A stretch of DNA of 64,000 nt from Pohlia nutans (GCA_022496805.1 CM040088.1:22661001-22725000); one strand, 5' to 3'; counted from the first letter of the stretch, positions 21,476 through 34,727 are shown. Numbers and translations are program-made. The notes: generated from the letters alone by a model not told the origin.

Positions 21476-24130
21476 CCTCCTTCGCTGTGAGTGAGCGTTG
21501 CGTGTCCATTCGCCTCATTCATTGGGGGTCTACACTTACGACGGCGATGCAAGAACTCAACTCGAGTCGTTGCAATCCCAACGCCAACCAGCCAGTCAGC
21601 CAGCCAGCCAGCCTGCCGATCATTGCTGCTGCTGCTGCTCTGAATCCCTTGATCAGATTCTCCGGTGTCACGAGCTTTCGCTGGAGAACTCTTTTCGCAG
21701 TTTCTGTCGCCAGCCAGACAGTACAACGAGCGGGAAAACGAGACACACGAGGGCGCAATCGGAGGAGTGCGGAGGGCGTTGTGATTGCTTCTTGATGGAG
21801 GACGTGAGAGCGCGAGAGGTGTCGTTGTGATGTTTAGGCGAGGCGACCTAGGAGCGAAAGTGAGACGGAGAGATTGAGAGAGTTTCTTTTTTTTTTCTTT
21901 TTTTTTAAAAGTATTCCGAACGTTTTTGTTATTCCGTGCTTCGTGATTCGTTGTGAGTGAGGCTGTAAGTGTGTGCGTGTTATTTTATTTTTGTTGTTGT
22001 AGGTGAGGCAGTGAAGGACAAACAGCGTTGAGGAAGCTCATTTTGATTGATTCGTTTGGGGGAGACCTAGTTGGATTTCATTTTTTGCTTTCGAATTGGA
22101 GCTGTGCTATGGCTGCATTGTGATGCCCGTGGAGTTGAGATTTGTTTCGAGCTCTGACATCATCATCAAGATGTTCAATCAGTAGTTGCATTGATTCGTC
22201 AGGAGTAATCTGTCGTTTAGAGGTAATCTGTCGTTTAGTCGCTTGAGTTTAATTACTTTCCATTGAGCTTATCGTTGGAGAGGTTCTTTTTATTCGACTG
22301 TCTTTAGTCGGAACTGATTGGTGTTGGTTCTATAATCCAATGACCACACGATATCTTACTATGATTCTCGATGATACCTCATGAACTTTTCTTTGAGCGT
22401 CATTCTTACCTGCTTGGCAATACATAAATGTAGTGCATCGCTTAAGGAGCCAGGGCGAGCTATGTTAACGTACATCCTGCTTTAGGAGCTTATTCTTATT
22501 TGAAGCGCCTGGAGCCTGAGCTTCAGTACAGCTGTTGTCAGCTTTTCTCGATGTTGTTGATGGTGACGTCCTAACGGTACGCTTCTCCACTCCTATCAAA
22601 TTTTCGTCCCGGCATTGTAGTGGAGGCAATACGTAGTTTAGAATTCCTCGCATTGTCTCGTACTTTGGACAACCAATGGTTTATCCTCCCATCTAGCTGC
22701 TCTACCTGTATAGAAGATTATCTGGTGAAAGCTGCAACAATGTAGATCCTTCATCTCAAGCGAGACGCTCAGAATTTCTTTGATGGAAGTAATATAGTCA
22801 TTCTGATCTGAGGGCGAGCTAAAACAGCTTAGGAACGTTGTGCGCTCTGGCTCTGATTATTACATTTGCAGAGAGGATGAACCTGAGGGTCGTAGAGGCA
22901 TACACTGTTTCGTTCTACATAAGTTATGGGAGCAAAGTGTACCGGTGCGGCTTCCACTGTCGAGCCGACAACAAGGTACAGAAGAGGCTCCCCCTTTGAT
23001 TGTGCGGGAATGATGGCGTTAAGCGTGTTTTATGGCGAGTGTTGACCGATTTCTCGACACTGATCTGGTCGTCCGTGCTCTACCGACAAGGTGACAACCT
23101 GTCCCTTTTTCGGCAAAATGTGGACGGAGTTGGTTGATATGAATCGCAGGACTGGACTATTCGAACATAAGACCGGTTGCTTGTCCCGCGCCAAGAATGT
23201 TGAGAGGAGATTCCTGGTCTCACCCTTGAAGCTCGCGTTTCAATCGTTCCAATGAGCTGCCGTTAGGTTGCGATTGTACGTAACATCCTCACCCCTTTTT
23301 GTGATTGTGGTTAGTACGGTAGGGTTCACCTTCTGATATTACTGATTCCAGGTCATTCCAAGTAGTGGGCGTAAGAGCAAGTTTGAATGATTAGCTCTGA
23401 CTCATGAATCGGCTAGGCTGTTGATACGGGTTTCGCCATGGCCGGCTGTGCCAAGCAAATTCGCAGCTGCCTGTTGCTGGGGCTCCTCCTTGTGCTTTGT
23501 TGCACAATCATAGCTCTTGGTGGAAATATCATCTGTTCGGGCCTGTTTAGAAATTAGAGTACTACCCTTAGCAGGATGCTCTCTTCCTCTGGACTGTTTT
23601 CTCCCCCAATGCTTGCATAGTGTGTGGTTTGGCTCGGGCTTATAATCATGCGTGCTGAAACATGCAGAATCTTTGTACTTGCAGATTGATTTCTTCCGAT
23701 ATTGAATGCCAGAGTCGGATTCTGTCATTGTTGCCCAAGGTCAACATCCCAAACAGGCTTAGCGGGATAAGTGGCACTTCAATGCTTAATTGGCATCGAA
23801 AGTGGCTGAAGAAGGACGTTGATGTTTTCTATTTCAAGTCACTACTCTCCGACATGCAAACTGGGTTACTGCTTGCAGATGACACCGAAGGAGCAGTTAC
23901 CCGGGGGTTTGTTTGCCCAGTTAACTGTAGAGCCTTGAAGAGGGATGATCTGGTTTGTAAGGGACAAGAAGATACACGATCGGCAGGCGCAGCGCTTGAT
24001 CTATCTATATTAGTTATCTTAACCTGGCTAAGGAAAACATTGACAATGATGATGACATGGGACCCACACCAGTAACATAGCTCTCAAGGCATAATTCTGG
24101 AGAAGTAATCGTGAAACTTACTCAGCAGCT
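21476..24130 (+). promoter_or_regulatory. GC-richer leader/promoter region of the receptor kinase gene
   Basis: This stretch is visibly GC-richer than the flanking DNA and holds short frames but no protein domain. CAGC-rich repeats occur near 21,590-21,640. I infer promoter and untranslated leader, possibly with introns in the leader, because the first convincing coding exon begins at 24,131. The transcription start was not identified. Confidence 0.4.
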
Positions 24131-27100
24131 ATGCCTTGGTGGTCTGCTCATGTGTTGATCGTTGGGTTATGTGTTCTCTGCTTCTCCGTTTGGCCTCCGG
24201 AGGTTTGGGGTAGACATCAGCCATCACTCTCAGGTACGTGATTCGTGGATTTTGTCTTTGAGTCGTCCTGCTGCATTTCCTACATCATTACTGTGAAGCA
24301 CTCTTTTGCAGTCCTGGAATATTTGGACGATATCTCGTCGAACCAGAATTCGTAAAAACTCTTCGAGTGTAGTTGTCACGTACAGTATGTCAGGCCCCCG
24401 AGTATGCAACCCGAGATGTAAAATCTGCTTGATCTGGAATGATCTGTTTGATTACTCTTGAATTAATCAGTATTCCTGCACTCGGTTTTCAAATGGATTT
24501 TGTGCTAGACAATGAATTTTGTGTTTTTGTTTCCTTAAATTTGTGATTCTTATCTTAGTCATTTACGTTCTGCATTTACTATCTGAATTTACTGATCTGA
24601 AGCAAGTGTTATCTCGGTGGGGCGTTTGCAGCTGTACTTGCACCTCAGAGGCGACTGCTTTCCACTTTGCTTAATCCGGCTTCAACTTCACCCGAATCAC
24701 TGCTACCAACACCAAGACACGTTACTAATAGTATTCCATCCTCTTCAGTTGCACGCACGTCTAGAAATTCCCTTGAGGCTTTCCCAGCCGCAACTGTTCC
24801 TTCGAGTGCCGCTGCAGGTCCTTCTTCGCCCCCGCTAAATGCACCTACTCCTAGTCCCGCCTACAGTCCAACAGTATTAGGCCCAACAGCACCCCCATTT
24901 CAGGATGGACCAGCGCCGTCTGCTAATGCCTCCGCTCCTTCTCCTAATCCTGCTGGTATGAATCTTCTAACTTTATGTGTTTTTGGTGTTTCACTCCTAT
25001 CTTTTGCAGCTGGAGGAGCTATACGTTTCCATCTACTTACGATGCTGGTTTGTATCTTTTAAGCTAACCATTCATCCAATCTATTATGTGCATCCCCTGA
25101 AGAGGATGTAGCCTTCCTCCATCTCTCTGACTAATGTGGTTTAATGGTGTCACTCGACAACTTACCCCTGTGTCATAGCTGCTGTATTTGTCTACATAGT
25201 TGAGCTATGGGGAACTGTGGATGAACTGCTATTGTGGTTGGGTTACTCGTTTACTTATCAATATATTTCATTTATTAAAGCTTGGTTGCACATCTGTGGC
25301 GTGCAGGTTGCTGTATTACCAATATGATCGCCAGACCTGGTTCAAATGTTTCAGACTGCGAGTGTGTCTACCCTATTAAAGTTGTTTTTGAGATGGAAAA
25401 TGCTTCTAGTGCATTTACGAACCTGACAGCTCAATTTCAGCATGAGTTAGCCTCCCAACTTGGTCTCACAGATATTCAGGTGCAGATCCAGGCATTCCAA
25501 TTTGGGAATAATTTTTCTCTCAACATGGTCGTTAATCTTGGCCCTCTTGAAGGTTTAGCTTTTTCTCTTCCAAAGATCGAGAGTATCAACAAGTCTCTCA
25601 CCTCACATTCCGTGAAATTCAGCAATATTTTGTTCAGCAATTATACTGTTGTGAGCGTCACAGCATTCTTGCCGCCTCCTCCGCCAACCGGTGAGTTGTG
25701 TCTGATGGATTTTCTAAATTGATATTGAAAGTTATAACCTTAATATTATAATCGATTTCCTTTAGGAAGCATTAATTTTGTATTCCTTTTAGAATGGATG
25801 TCAATTTGCAGTATCTTTGATTTTTTTTTCTCGTCTTGTAGTGGGTTTGAATTTGTGTATACTTAATTGTGTAAGTGGAATTTTGACTTGCTAGTGCTAG
25901 GACTAATGCCAACGTGTTGCGGCAGGCAGCTTAGGTCCTAGTATTGCGCCAGGATCACCTCCTCCTCTTCAAGATGGGAATCCAACAGCTGAAGGAAGTT
26001 TATCGTCTGGCATTCGCTGGCATAAATGGTTGATAGGTGTAGTCGCAGGTGGTTGCTCCTTAGTATTACTAATTTTGGCATGTGTCGCCTGGAGAGTGTT
26101 CAGTAGAAAGAAAGACGTCAAAAACCCTGAAGCTCCCAATAAAGGTATCAAAAACTTCAAATTCTACAACACTACATGGTTGAAGTATGTGTTGCTAATA
26201 CAGCATGCAATAATAATCTGCTTAGTGTAATGCAAACTGTGTTTTAGCACATTGGTTTGCGTGTGCTGTTTGAGGCCTTGAGGGTCATAAAATCTCTTAT
26301 CTATTTTGTACTGTACAAGTATTTCCCTAGGACGTACATGATATATAATTGAGATTCAACTTGTTTTTGCTGAAATGCGTTCTTTACTCTATTAGATACA
26401 TGTTTGAGTTGGGCGGCTGTCAACAGTTTTCAACGCTTGAATAGATGGTACGATGCAATAGAATCATCCATAAATAGTTCCAAACCCTCAGTTTCCTTCT
26501 TCCTTCTTATTAGTTGGTTATTAGCGAGTAGCGAGAATGTTCTGTTTTTGTTGGTAGAGAGGTCTTACCTTTTGATGCGTCCAGCTGCAGCTGTGGGTGC
26601 AGTGTCGATTCCTCCTGAGGCGTCTTCAACGAGAATGGTTATCACCCGTGAGAAGTCATTTCCTAGGCCTTCAAATATTAGAGATTTTTCCTATGAGGAA
26701 TTGCAGGAAGCAACCGATAATTTCTCTCCGCAATGCTTCATCGGAGAAGGGGGTTTTGGAAAGGTCTATAGAGGAGTTTTGAAGGACGGTACAGAAGTGG
26801 CCATAAAGAAGCTGACAAGTGGAGGAAACCAAGGAGACAAAGAGTTTATGGTGGAGGTTGAGATGCTAAGCCGACTGCATCACCGCCACTTAGTCAAATT
26901 GTTGGGATTCTACAACTCACTCGAACCTCTTCAGCAACTACTATGTTATGAACTGATACCGAATGGAAGTCTTGAATCCTGGCTGCATGGTAAGAGCTTG
27001 TGTTGCCACTAATACCTGTTGTTTGTCCTGGTTAAGCATGTGGAAGATATACCGGTACAACGGAAAAACTGAAGCAGAGATTTTCTGGATTAATAGAGTT

Positions 27101-28616
27101 ATCCTTTAAATCTAAAGTTTTCAACCTCAATTTTATTCCAAGATTTCAGCCATCAAAATTTCAACATTTCTGAACTTGAATTAATATGAAACTAACATGA
27201 AGTAAGATCTCATGCACAGGGTTCAAATATAACTCTAATGTATAAGTAAAATCTTTTAAAGTTATATTATGAGTTTTGATGAGCGGAATGATACTGGTTC
27301 TGTCATTGCTACGGCACTCGTGCATACAGTTGATTTTTTTGTCCAGAGGATTAATCAAGCTAGTTACAATTTCCTTCATATCAAGTGGCTGTTAGGATTG
27401 CTTAGTTGCTACTTGGAATGTACCATTGGTCACATTAGAAGGTCATGATGGAGTTAAGCAAGTCCGAGGGTGCTCAACAAGTGAGACCTGCTTGGTGTGC
27501 AGGACCTTTGAGTGTATCACGTGATCCGCTGGATTGGAGTACACGCATGAAAATAGCCTTGGGAGCAGCACGGGGATTGGCATATTTGCATGAAGATTGT
27601 CAACCTTGTGTGATACACCGAGACTTCAAGGCCTCCAATATACTACTGGAGCACAGCTTCAGTCCTAAAGTAGCTGATTTTGGGTTGGCTCGATCAGCCC
27701 CAGAAGGTCAACAGGACTATGTATCTACGCGAGTGATGGGTACTTTTGGGTATTTGTAACCTTCCTTTTCCATCGTTCCACATTAGTGCTTTCAGGCGAT
27801 GTTGCTTCCTATTGTTGTTCACTTGTACTACTCTAAATGCATATCTAGAATTTAAAGATGACTTCTGATTCTTCTCAATCTTTATCTCTCGTCTGGCAGG
27901 TATGTCGCACCCGAATATGCTATGACCGGGCACCTACTGGTGAAAAGCGATGTCTACAGTTTTGGAGTAGTAATGTTGGAGTTGCTGTCAGGCAGAAAGC
28001 CAGTCGATTACAATCGGCCTCCTGGGGAGGAAAACATAGTGGCTTGGGTGAGACTTCCCCACCTTACACACAATTTAGCAAATGGTCCCTCTTTTTTCCA
28101 AGCTTCTAGATAAACGTGTTGAAAATGTGTAGTTGTTAATCATCCTTTTTTTCTGTGTAGGCTCGGCCACTGATAGAAAAGAGAACCAAGCTTCAGGACC
28201 TAGCGGATCCTCGGATGGGAGGCAAGTTCCCTTCCGGCGACTTCGCACATGTGGCCGCCATAGTTGGTGCATGCGTAGCTCCCGAGTCAAGTGATAGGCC
28301 AACAATGGGTGAAGTAGTTCAGCAACTAAAGTCGGTTACTCGCACTCAAGATTATGTTTCCGGCCGTGATGTAGAAAGAGGTATGAGCAGCGAAGGCGAG
28401 AAGGAAGGTCCTTTGGATACTCCCACATCTGTTACTGCTTCTAATAGATCATTTGTGGCCGCGCGGCATGCCCACAGGTCCACAGTAACTACGTTTGGAT
28501 CCGATGGCTCATCATCCATGTTCTCATCGGGTCCCTTTTCGGGTCTCGTTGGAATTGAGAATGATCCCTTGACAAGAACAACAGTAATATCTGAAGATCT
28601 GCAGGAAGGCAGATAA
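24131..28616 (+). CDS. ALE2/PERK-like receptor-like kinase, 8 exons
   Basis: Exons: 24,131-24,233; 24,632-24,955; 25,307-25,690; 25,926-26,144; 26,585-26,989; 27,503-27,749; 27,900-28,047; 28,161-28,616. All introns are GT-AG and the frame closes to 761 residues. Residues 1-27 look like a signal peptide. A Pro/Ser/Ala-rich stretch fills about 60-142, followed by a small Cys module (CC, then CEC-VYP, about 143-170) and a conserved extracellular region. A membrane segment lies at about 305-326. The kinase has GEGGFGKV at 397-404, Lys418, HRD at 517-519, DFG at 537-539 and APE at 564-566, so it should be an active RD Ser/Thr kinase. The tail after about 650 is Ser/Thr-rich. ALE2 acts at the plasma membrane in Arabidopsis epidermal specification; orthology here is inferred from layout and the Cys module. 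The exon 5 acceptor could also be 6 bp further on. Confidence 0.88.
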
Positions 28617-29950
28617 CGAAGTGTCCAATATGCTTGCTGATCAATGGGCCTGAGCTTCTGAATCTTTCTGAAAATTGCAGCCACTTGTAGCTGTCGGGGA
28701 TATGACTTCTCAAGGACACCTGAATGACCTGATGCAATAAGAAAATCGCCGAGGTTTCAAAATCGTCTGTTAGAATCTTGGTTTGACTCTTTCAGCTTTT
28801 CTGGCTGAATAATCTTCAGCTTACATGCATTAACACAATCCAAGAAATGCATCCAGATGCAACGGGCCTGAGATTCAATGCGTAGCTGCTGGTCGTCTTC
28901 TTGACGACGTCGAAGATTTATCAAGATTGCGAAAGGACGTGATCTTGAATCTACTGGGGCTGACAGGGACACAGATTAACTTCGTGAAGTAGGCAACATG
29001 CTGCGGAAGATAGCTGGTTGTCTCCCTCTCTCTTGCACTTTATCAACTCTTTATGACGCATCGTACTTAAGGGCCTTGTTCATGCATTTAGGTAGAAGTT
29101 TAGCCTTTAAGGGATGGAGTGGGTATCTTTTAGTATATGAGATTGGTCCTCATGCAGGCTACTGGACATGACGGAGGAACACGTGCTCCTGACCCAGGGT
29201 ATGAAGCTGGAGAATCCCACAAGCAATTCTGTTCGCAGGTCTAGGCTTCCAGGTGTAAAGTATCCTGAATGATTATGTTGGTCTCCGGAAAATTGATTCT
29301 CTTGGAGAGGTATGAGAATATTTTTGAGCCAAGGGCTCACTGATTCAGATGCCAAATTCGTTAGGATTTTTTCCAAATCCTTTGACAGTCCCTACATTAG
29401 TTCGTCAACCTGTGTAATGTGAGTAGTTTGTAACTTAAGTGGAGTGACAATTGGAGCATTGTGGCATCAGAGGATGTCATCCCACAAAGGCGACACCTAG
29501 TAGGGTGTTATCATTGCTTTTAGCCAATCATCGTGCTTGTCTGTTGTATCTCACCTTTTCACTTATTCACTTCACAGTGCTTTTCAATCTGAAGTCACTC
29601 ATAGCCTACAGAGAGATAAATTGTATAAAAATGTGTAGAATAGTACATACGAGTAACATTCTTGAGCTGCCTTGGTTTTGGTCCCTTTGTTTAGTGCTAG
29701 TGTAGAGGCATCATTCAATCTTTCATCATCATTCAAAAGTAAAAATGATGTTTCTATATCGGTAGCAGCACTGTAAAAAGATTTTTGTGAAAGGGGGACC
29801 AAGCCAATGATGCTCAAGAATGTTATGGGATTTCACACACTTGTTGCATGTAACGTGAAATTCACATGATTGGCTTGCACATGTAGGTGTCCAATTGATG
29901 TGTGGATGGAACCCATTGGCTGTGCCCATTGTAAAAAGAATTAATTTAAA
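28617..29950. other. Downstream region of the kinase gene
   Basis: Probably 3' untranslated sequence followed by intergenic DNA. Minus-strand frames overlapping the last exon and this region are antisense shadows. No poly(A) site was assigned. Confidence 0.5.
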
Positions 29951-29954
29951 AAAA

Positions 29955-30540
29955 GACCTCAGGGTTAACTGAAAAGAGTGTCTCAAAGTGGAAACTCTTG
30001 TTGAACTCACCTTAAACTTGTTTTGAGTTCAAAAAGACTGCAAAACTAGTCTATGGTGAGTTGGAGAATAATCTAAAGCAAGGCCTTACACCATTGTGGG
30101 GTGTGGAGCTCATGACCTCCACAATGCTCGAAGAGAGTTCCCCCAAGCTTCAAGAACTATCTATGAAGGAACCAAGGGACCAGTCATGAACAACGCTTAT
30201 CAGAATCTGTTATTATTGGGACGGAGGCTCACTTTACAAGTTGGAAATCACAGGGTTTGTTTTCGGATAACTCTAATAGCAACATTGGACAGATCTATCA
30301 AGCACAAGTTTGGAACCACACATGGTATGCTTTCTAACAAGAGTAATTGTAGGACATTATTTCCCAATGATCTCTGTCCGGGTGGATGTGGCCTGGCGGA
30401 GGGTTGCCATGGGCGTGGGGTCCAAGTGCCCAACCTTTGCCCGTACTCTCCGTCGCATGTGTTCTTTGCTCTTCGTACTAAGCTCTTTGTTCTATTCAGG
30501 TCACAATATTATATTGTTCTACTGAAAAAATAGGATCTTA
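29955..30540. repeat. Dispersed repeat, copy 1
   Basis: The segment starting near 29,965 (AAAGAGTGTCTCAAAGTGG) is repeated in direct orientation from about 31,616, including the TTGTTTTGAGTTCAAAAAG block and a GGGGTGTGGA-CTC-TGACCTCC block. The part at 30,345-30,440 recurs inverted at 32,335-32,430. The 145-residue frame at 30,096-30,533 lies inside the repeat and has no recognised domain. Confidence 0.6.
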
Positions 30541-31139
30541 GAACACACGAACAATCATCAGACAAGTGAGTAGTGGCTCTTGCAAATAGATGGTTTAAAA
30601 TGCCAAACCGAGCACCTTAGAGAGATCTATACTTCTTTAGAATAGAGCCAAAGTAAATTAAAAACAGAATCATGCTTAAAATGGAATTTAAAAGAGATTT
30701 TGGGTGTGGTATCAGGAAAGCATATGTCGTTTAAGGGTTAATCTTCCTATTGAAAAGGTGGATTTTTATGTTCATGGGGTTTACCAAACAAGATAGTTTG
30801 CACTGTTGATATGTATACTAGTTTGTGAAGCAGCCTCCCGTTCCACAAACACTGGAAGCAGTTGTGGATTGATAATGTCTCACCCATAGAATACCCGTCA
30901 TTTTTCATTCCTACGAAAATGGAAACAGTGGCTGAATATGTGGATATTTCCGACATCTTGTAACCAAAACCACTCGCTAGCACTGACACAAGCCTTAATT
31001 GGGACTCGCTTGACACGGGTTCATTCCTTTTTTCAATCATGGTAAGTGAGAAATGACACATTTCCTACTAGTGCATGGAGTGATTTCTCACTCAAGCTGC
31101 TCCTTTGTACATGTCGGCAGTCCTTGAGTACCAATCTGT

Positions 31140-31345
31140 GAAAAGTCATCATAACATTCAGTAACATGCACTGTCTCTGCCTTAGCTCTACAGTATATGG
31201 TGTGGAATATTCCACACCCAACAGTACTTCATCAATAGCTAAGTGGACAGGTGGAGACTCAAGGTGATGAGCAAAGTACATGAAGGAAAGGCAGTGGGCA
31301 TGAAGGCTACAGAATGCTACAATCGCAGTTTCTTTTCTCTGCAAT
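31140..31345. repeat. Dispersed repeat with a central palindrome, copy 2
   Basis: Inverted copy of 14,177-14,310 with the same 20-bp palindrome at 31,199-31,218. It carries the uninterrupted version of the site into which the 13,756 element inserted, at about 31,293-31,305. The window also holds TAACATTCAGTA-like words here, linking it to the family at 20,328 and 35,008. Confidence 0.7.
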
Positions 31346-31611
31346 GTAACCCTGTTAAAAATTCTTGTGGCATTGCCGGCATTGTTTTCATTGGTGAGAT
31401 GAGATCTTGCACAGGGTAGTCTTGCTTAAAGATAGCTTGGGGGTTGCCGTTCTTCTTCCAGTGCTGCCGAAGCATCTTTGATCCAAAACCAGTGGAAACG
31501 GCATTGCAGTTTTTTTAGCCTTTGATGGTCTGCAAATTACAAATTCAATACATGAGATTTGAAATATTTTGCCCATGAATAGTCCTATGCCCATGAAGAG
31601 TCCATAATAGA

Positions 31612-32430
31612 GTTAACCAAAAAGAGTGTCTCAAAGTGGAAAGAAACCTTAGACTCACCTTAGACTTGTTTTGAGTTCAAAAAGACTGCAAAACTAGTCT
31701 ATGGTGTTTTGGAGGATAATCTAAAGCAAGGTCCTACACCTCCATGGGGTGTGGAACTCGTGACCTCCCCAATGCTAAAAGAGAGTTCCCACAAGTTCCC
31801 CCAAGCCAAGAGACTCGACCATGGGAACTATTCATGAACAACGTTTGTCAGAAATTGTATTTTTAGGAAGAGAACTCCTCTTGAACTCTGCTCATGGACC
31901 AGTTCTGGTTCCGATAACTCTAATGCCATTACAAGATTTTGAAGCTACTGCATAATGTTCTTCAGCCCTCCTACTGTTCACCTCCGAATCTCAAGCATCT
32001 ATCAAGGGATCGGAGGAATCGCAAAGAATTTTCTCGAACTTCAGCTGGGCCAAGCAAAGAGGGTTGGAGAGTTGAATTATTTTATTAGTAGTTTACATTG
32101 TAGCATCATTGTAGAAAAAGAGTGTGGTCCAGCAAGGGCTGAAGAACATTATATGTGGTGTTTACGAGGTTTTGCTGTTCTACTTGAACTACGAGGTGTT
32201 CTACTGGTGGTCCGAGGTCGTACTTCGACTATAAGCTTTCAGATGGCAAAATACCGCATTGACAAATTGACCATGTACTTATATATTATAAATTGAACAA
32301 ACAATTTCCATCTAAAACTCACCTAGCATTGTGGACAAGGACTGGGCGTGCCAACCCCACGTCCATAGCGACCCTACCGTCAGGCCACATCAGCCCAGAC
32401 AGAGTTCGTTGGGGAGGATAATATCCTACA
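31612..32430. repeat. Dispersed repeat, copy 2
   Basis: Positions 31,616-31,925 match 29,965-30,270 directly. Positions 32,335-32,430 match 30,345-30,440 inverted. The frame at 31,955-32,296 (113 residues) is not recognised and lies between these repeat pieces. Confidence 0.6.
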
Positions 32431-33560
32431 AAGTAATGAGAATCTGTAATTGACACTTCTTGTGAGTTTGCTTAAACTATGGACAAGGGAATGTTGTGTC
32501 TCCCTTTGCAAATCAATGAGGAGGCCCCATCAAGTAGAGTCATATGAGTTCAACCATAAAATGAGAAAATATTAATATTTGCAGTTGAATTTAGTAGGGC
32601 ACAAATAAGTGATAGTAGGGTCAACCAAAATTAGAATACAACCATTAGTAGTAAATAACCCTATTAAAGATAACATAATGGAGAAAATAATAATGTAGAA
32701 AACATTAAAATTTTAGTTTATTCCATAACACATTCAATTTTTTAACATAACGGAGTTTTCTACTACAGTAGTGAACATAGGTTGAGAAGAATATGATGAA
32801 CAACAAAAATTGTATTTGATTACCAAATAATGTCTAAATCAGGGTTGTCATGTTTGTCACTTTTTCCCAACTTGACGTCATATTAGATCTCTAACGCCAA
32901 CTGTCTAATTAAAAAATTGTCAAGTATGTTATACAACTTGGATAAAATATTCTTGAATATCCAAAAATATTCCATATACCGTATATTCTAAGAATATGTT
33001 TGTCAGCCAAACGAAGGGATCTACTAAACATCTTCATACATGTCCAAGTTATACCTTGAGCACATAGAATTTTATTTTCCAAAATTAATTTTTCAACTTC
33101 TACGTTTTTGAATTCACTTTCACCTCTATAAAACTTGATTGCTTGTAATTATTGATTATTCTGATGAATGTCACATACAATATTATGGACTTCAGCATAA
33201 AACAAGAAGTCCACTTCACTTCATATAAATTCTCAGTAATTCTAAAATGCTTTATTTGGCACTTGTTAAAGTTATATGTTTAGATGTCATCACTTCATAT
33301 AACTAAATTGTTGTTACACAATTTATGAACAAGTTACTTCATTCTATTGATGATTCATATGAGGCACCTAAAAATATCTTTTCCAAAGACAAAAAAATAC
33401 GACTTGAATCACTATTATAACCTCAACTAAACAGCATGATTGGATTCATTCCTATGAACAAACTCCTGCTCTTTTTCAATAGTCCAAAGATTGGGAGTTG
33501 TTTTTATCAATATTTATTTCAAGAAAAAGAGAAGATTGATCAGACAGAAATTCACATGTG
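32431..33560. other. AT-rich intergenic sequence
   Basis: No gene, RNA or bounded repeat recognised. There is no open frame longer than about 60 codons. Confidence 0.5.
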
Positions 33561-33568
33561 TTGAGATG

Positions 33569-33820
33569 CTCGGGGAGGTCACTCTTTGTATTTTTTACGT
33601 ATCACGTGTGGAAAAAAGTATTAAAAAGTACCCTTAAAATAAAAGTAATTCTCACTATAATTAGTAATATTTCAAGAACATTCTCATATTTATTCTTGTA
33701 ATCAATTTTGAGCATCCTATATTAATGTAATTCATTTATAAAAATTACCTTCCAAGATTTATTTGGACCCTATATTTTTTTGCACGCCATTTGTAATATT
33801 TTGGAAGTAAACTCCCCAAG
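33569..33820. mobile_element. hAT-type MITE, copy 2 (8-bp duplication)
   Basis: The left end CTCGGGGAGGTCACT and the right end AAACTCCCCAAG are diverged inverted repeats of the same family as 3576 and 34,464. A perfect 8-bp duplication TTGAGATG flanks it (33,561-33,568 and 33,821-33,828). The body is diverged, so this is probably the oldest of the three or a sister subfamily. Confidence 0.82.
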
Positions 33821-33862
33821 TTGAGATGGTGAAGAAGCTTGAGTAGCTACACTAGCAGCCTG

Positions 33863-34178
33863 TTAACCCTTGAACGTCTGAGGCTTGGAAATAGTAATTT
33901 AGCATCTATGCAATAGAAATATACTATCATGCAATTTTTTTGAAATCTCTACATTATAAAGATATTCCATTTTGGAGTTCAAACATACTTAAATTCATTT
34001 CCACTTATACAATTATCATATGATCGATTTTGAATTCAAGTTGTTATACAAGACGTAGGACTTCAAGCTTGTCCTAACAAGTATTAGATGAAAGTCATCC
34101 ATGCTTGGACGAGATCGGAGGAGCCATTTGTTTTCATTTGGTGTTCACAATCCGAACACATGAACATTCAAGGGTTAA
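33863..34178. mobile_element. TTAA MITE (316 bp)
   Basis: Left end TTAACCCTTGAACGTCTG, right end CATTCAAGGGTTAA; TTAA on both sides. It lies about 40 bp after a hAT MITE. A short frame at 34,105-34,293 crosses its right end and is not a gene. Confidence 0.75.
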
Positions 34179-34463
34179 CATCGTGGTCTCTTGCGTAGCA
34201 CGTCTGCGAATATCGACAAATTCTAAAAAAATAAGGGGTGTCAAAGTTCAAGAGTGTGATGCAAGATTTTGGTTTTATTTTCTAATAAAATGAGGCTCAA
34301 TGCAATTCTGAAACCAACACATGTGTGCAAAAGTAGTAGCCCTAGCCATGAGATTTAAGTCTCATTTCCAAATCTCCTCCTCTTTTGGAACTGGAAGTGA
34401 AGTGGCTTCGTCGTGTTTTGCTTGTATGTCAGCAGAGCCAACGTCAATTGGGTGACTGTAGAG

Positions 34464-34727
34464 CTCGGGGAAGTCACTTAGTGTAAATTTGGGATACATA
34501 TGAGCGAACAAAGGGTATCTACTGGGGGCTATGAGATAATTGGAATATTCTACTATTTATGGTATATTTCATATATAAATTAGGAATTTTCCTAAAATAT
34601 TCCCAAATTGATTTTGAAACACCCTATATTACTTCTATAAATTTATAATTTTTATCTCAAAGAATAAAAGAGACCCTATATTTTTTCTCTCATAGTTATC
34701 TAAATTCTTCACAGTGACTTCCCCGGG
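34464..34727. mobile_element. hAT-type MITE, copy 3 (8-bp duplication)
   Basis: Left end CTCGGGGAAGTCACT, right end AGTGACTTCCCCGGG. A perfect 8-bp duplication CTGTAGAG flanks it (34,456-34,463 and 34,728-34,735). The body is nearly identical to the copy at 3576-3847, suggesting recent activity. Confidence 0.9.

Noticed and set aside
20962..21726. 254-codon minus-strand frame
   Set aside because: Its sequence follows the ~130-bp tandem units and has no domain; it lies in the upstream region of the kinase gene.
30096..30533. 145-codon plus-strand frame
   Set aside because: Lies within a dispersed repeat and shows no domain; the second repeat copy does not keep the frame by eye.
30725..30741. 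Possible right end of a TTAA element (TTTAAGGGTTAA)
   Set aside because: No matching left end within 1 kb; it may be a solo remnant or chance.
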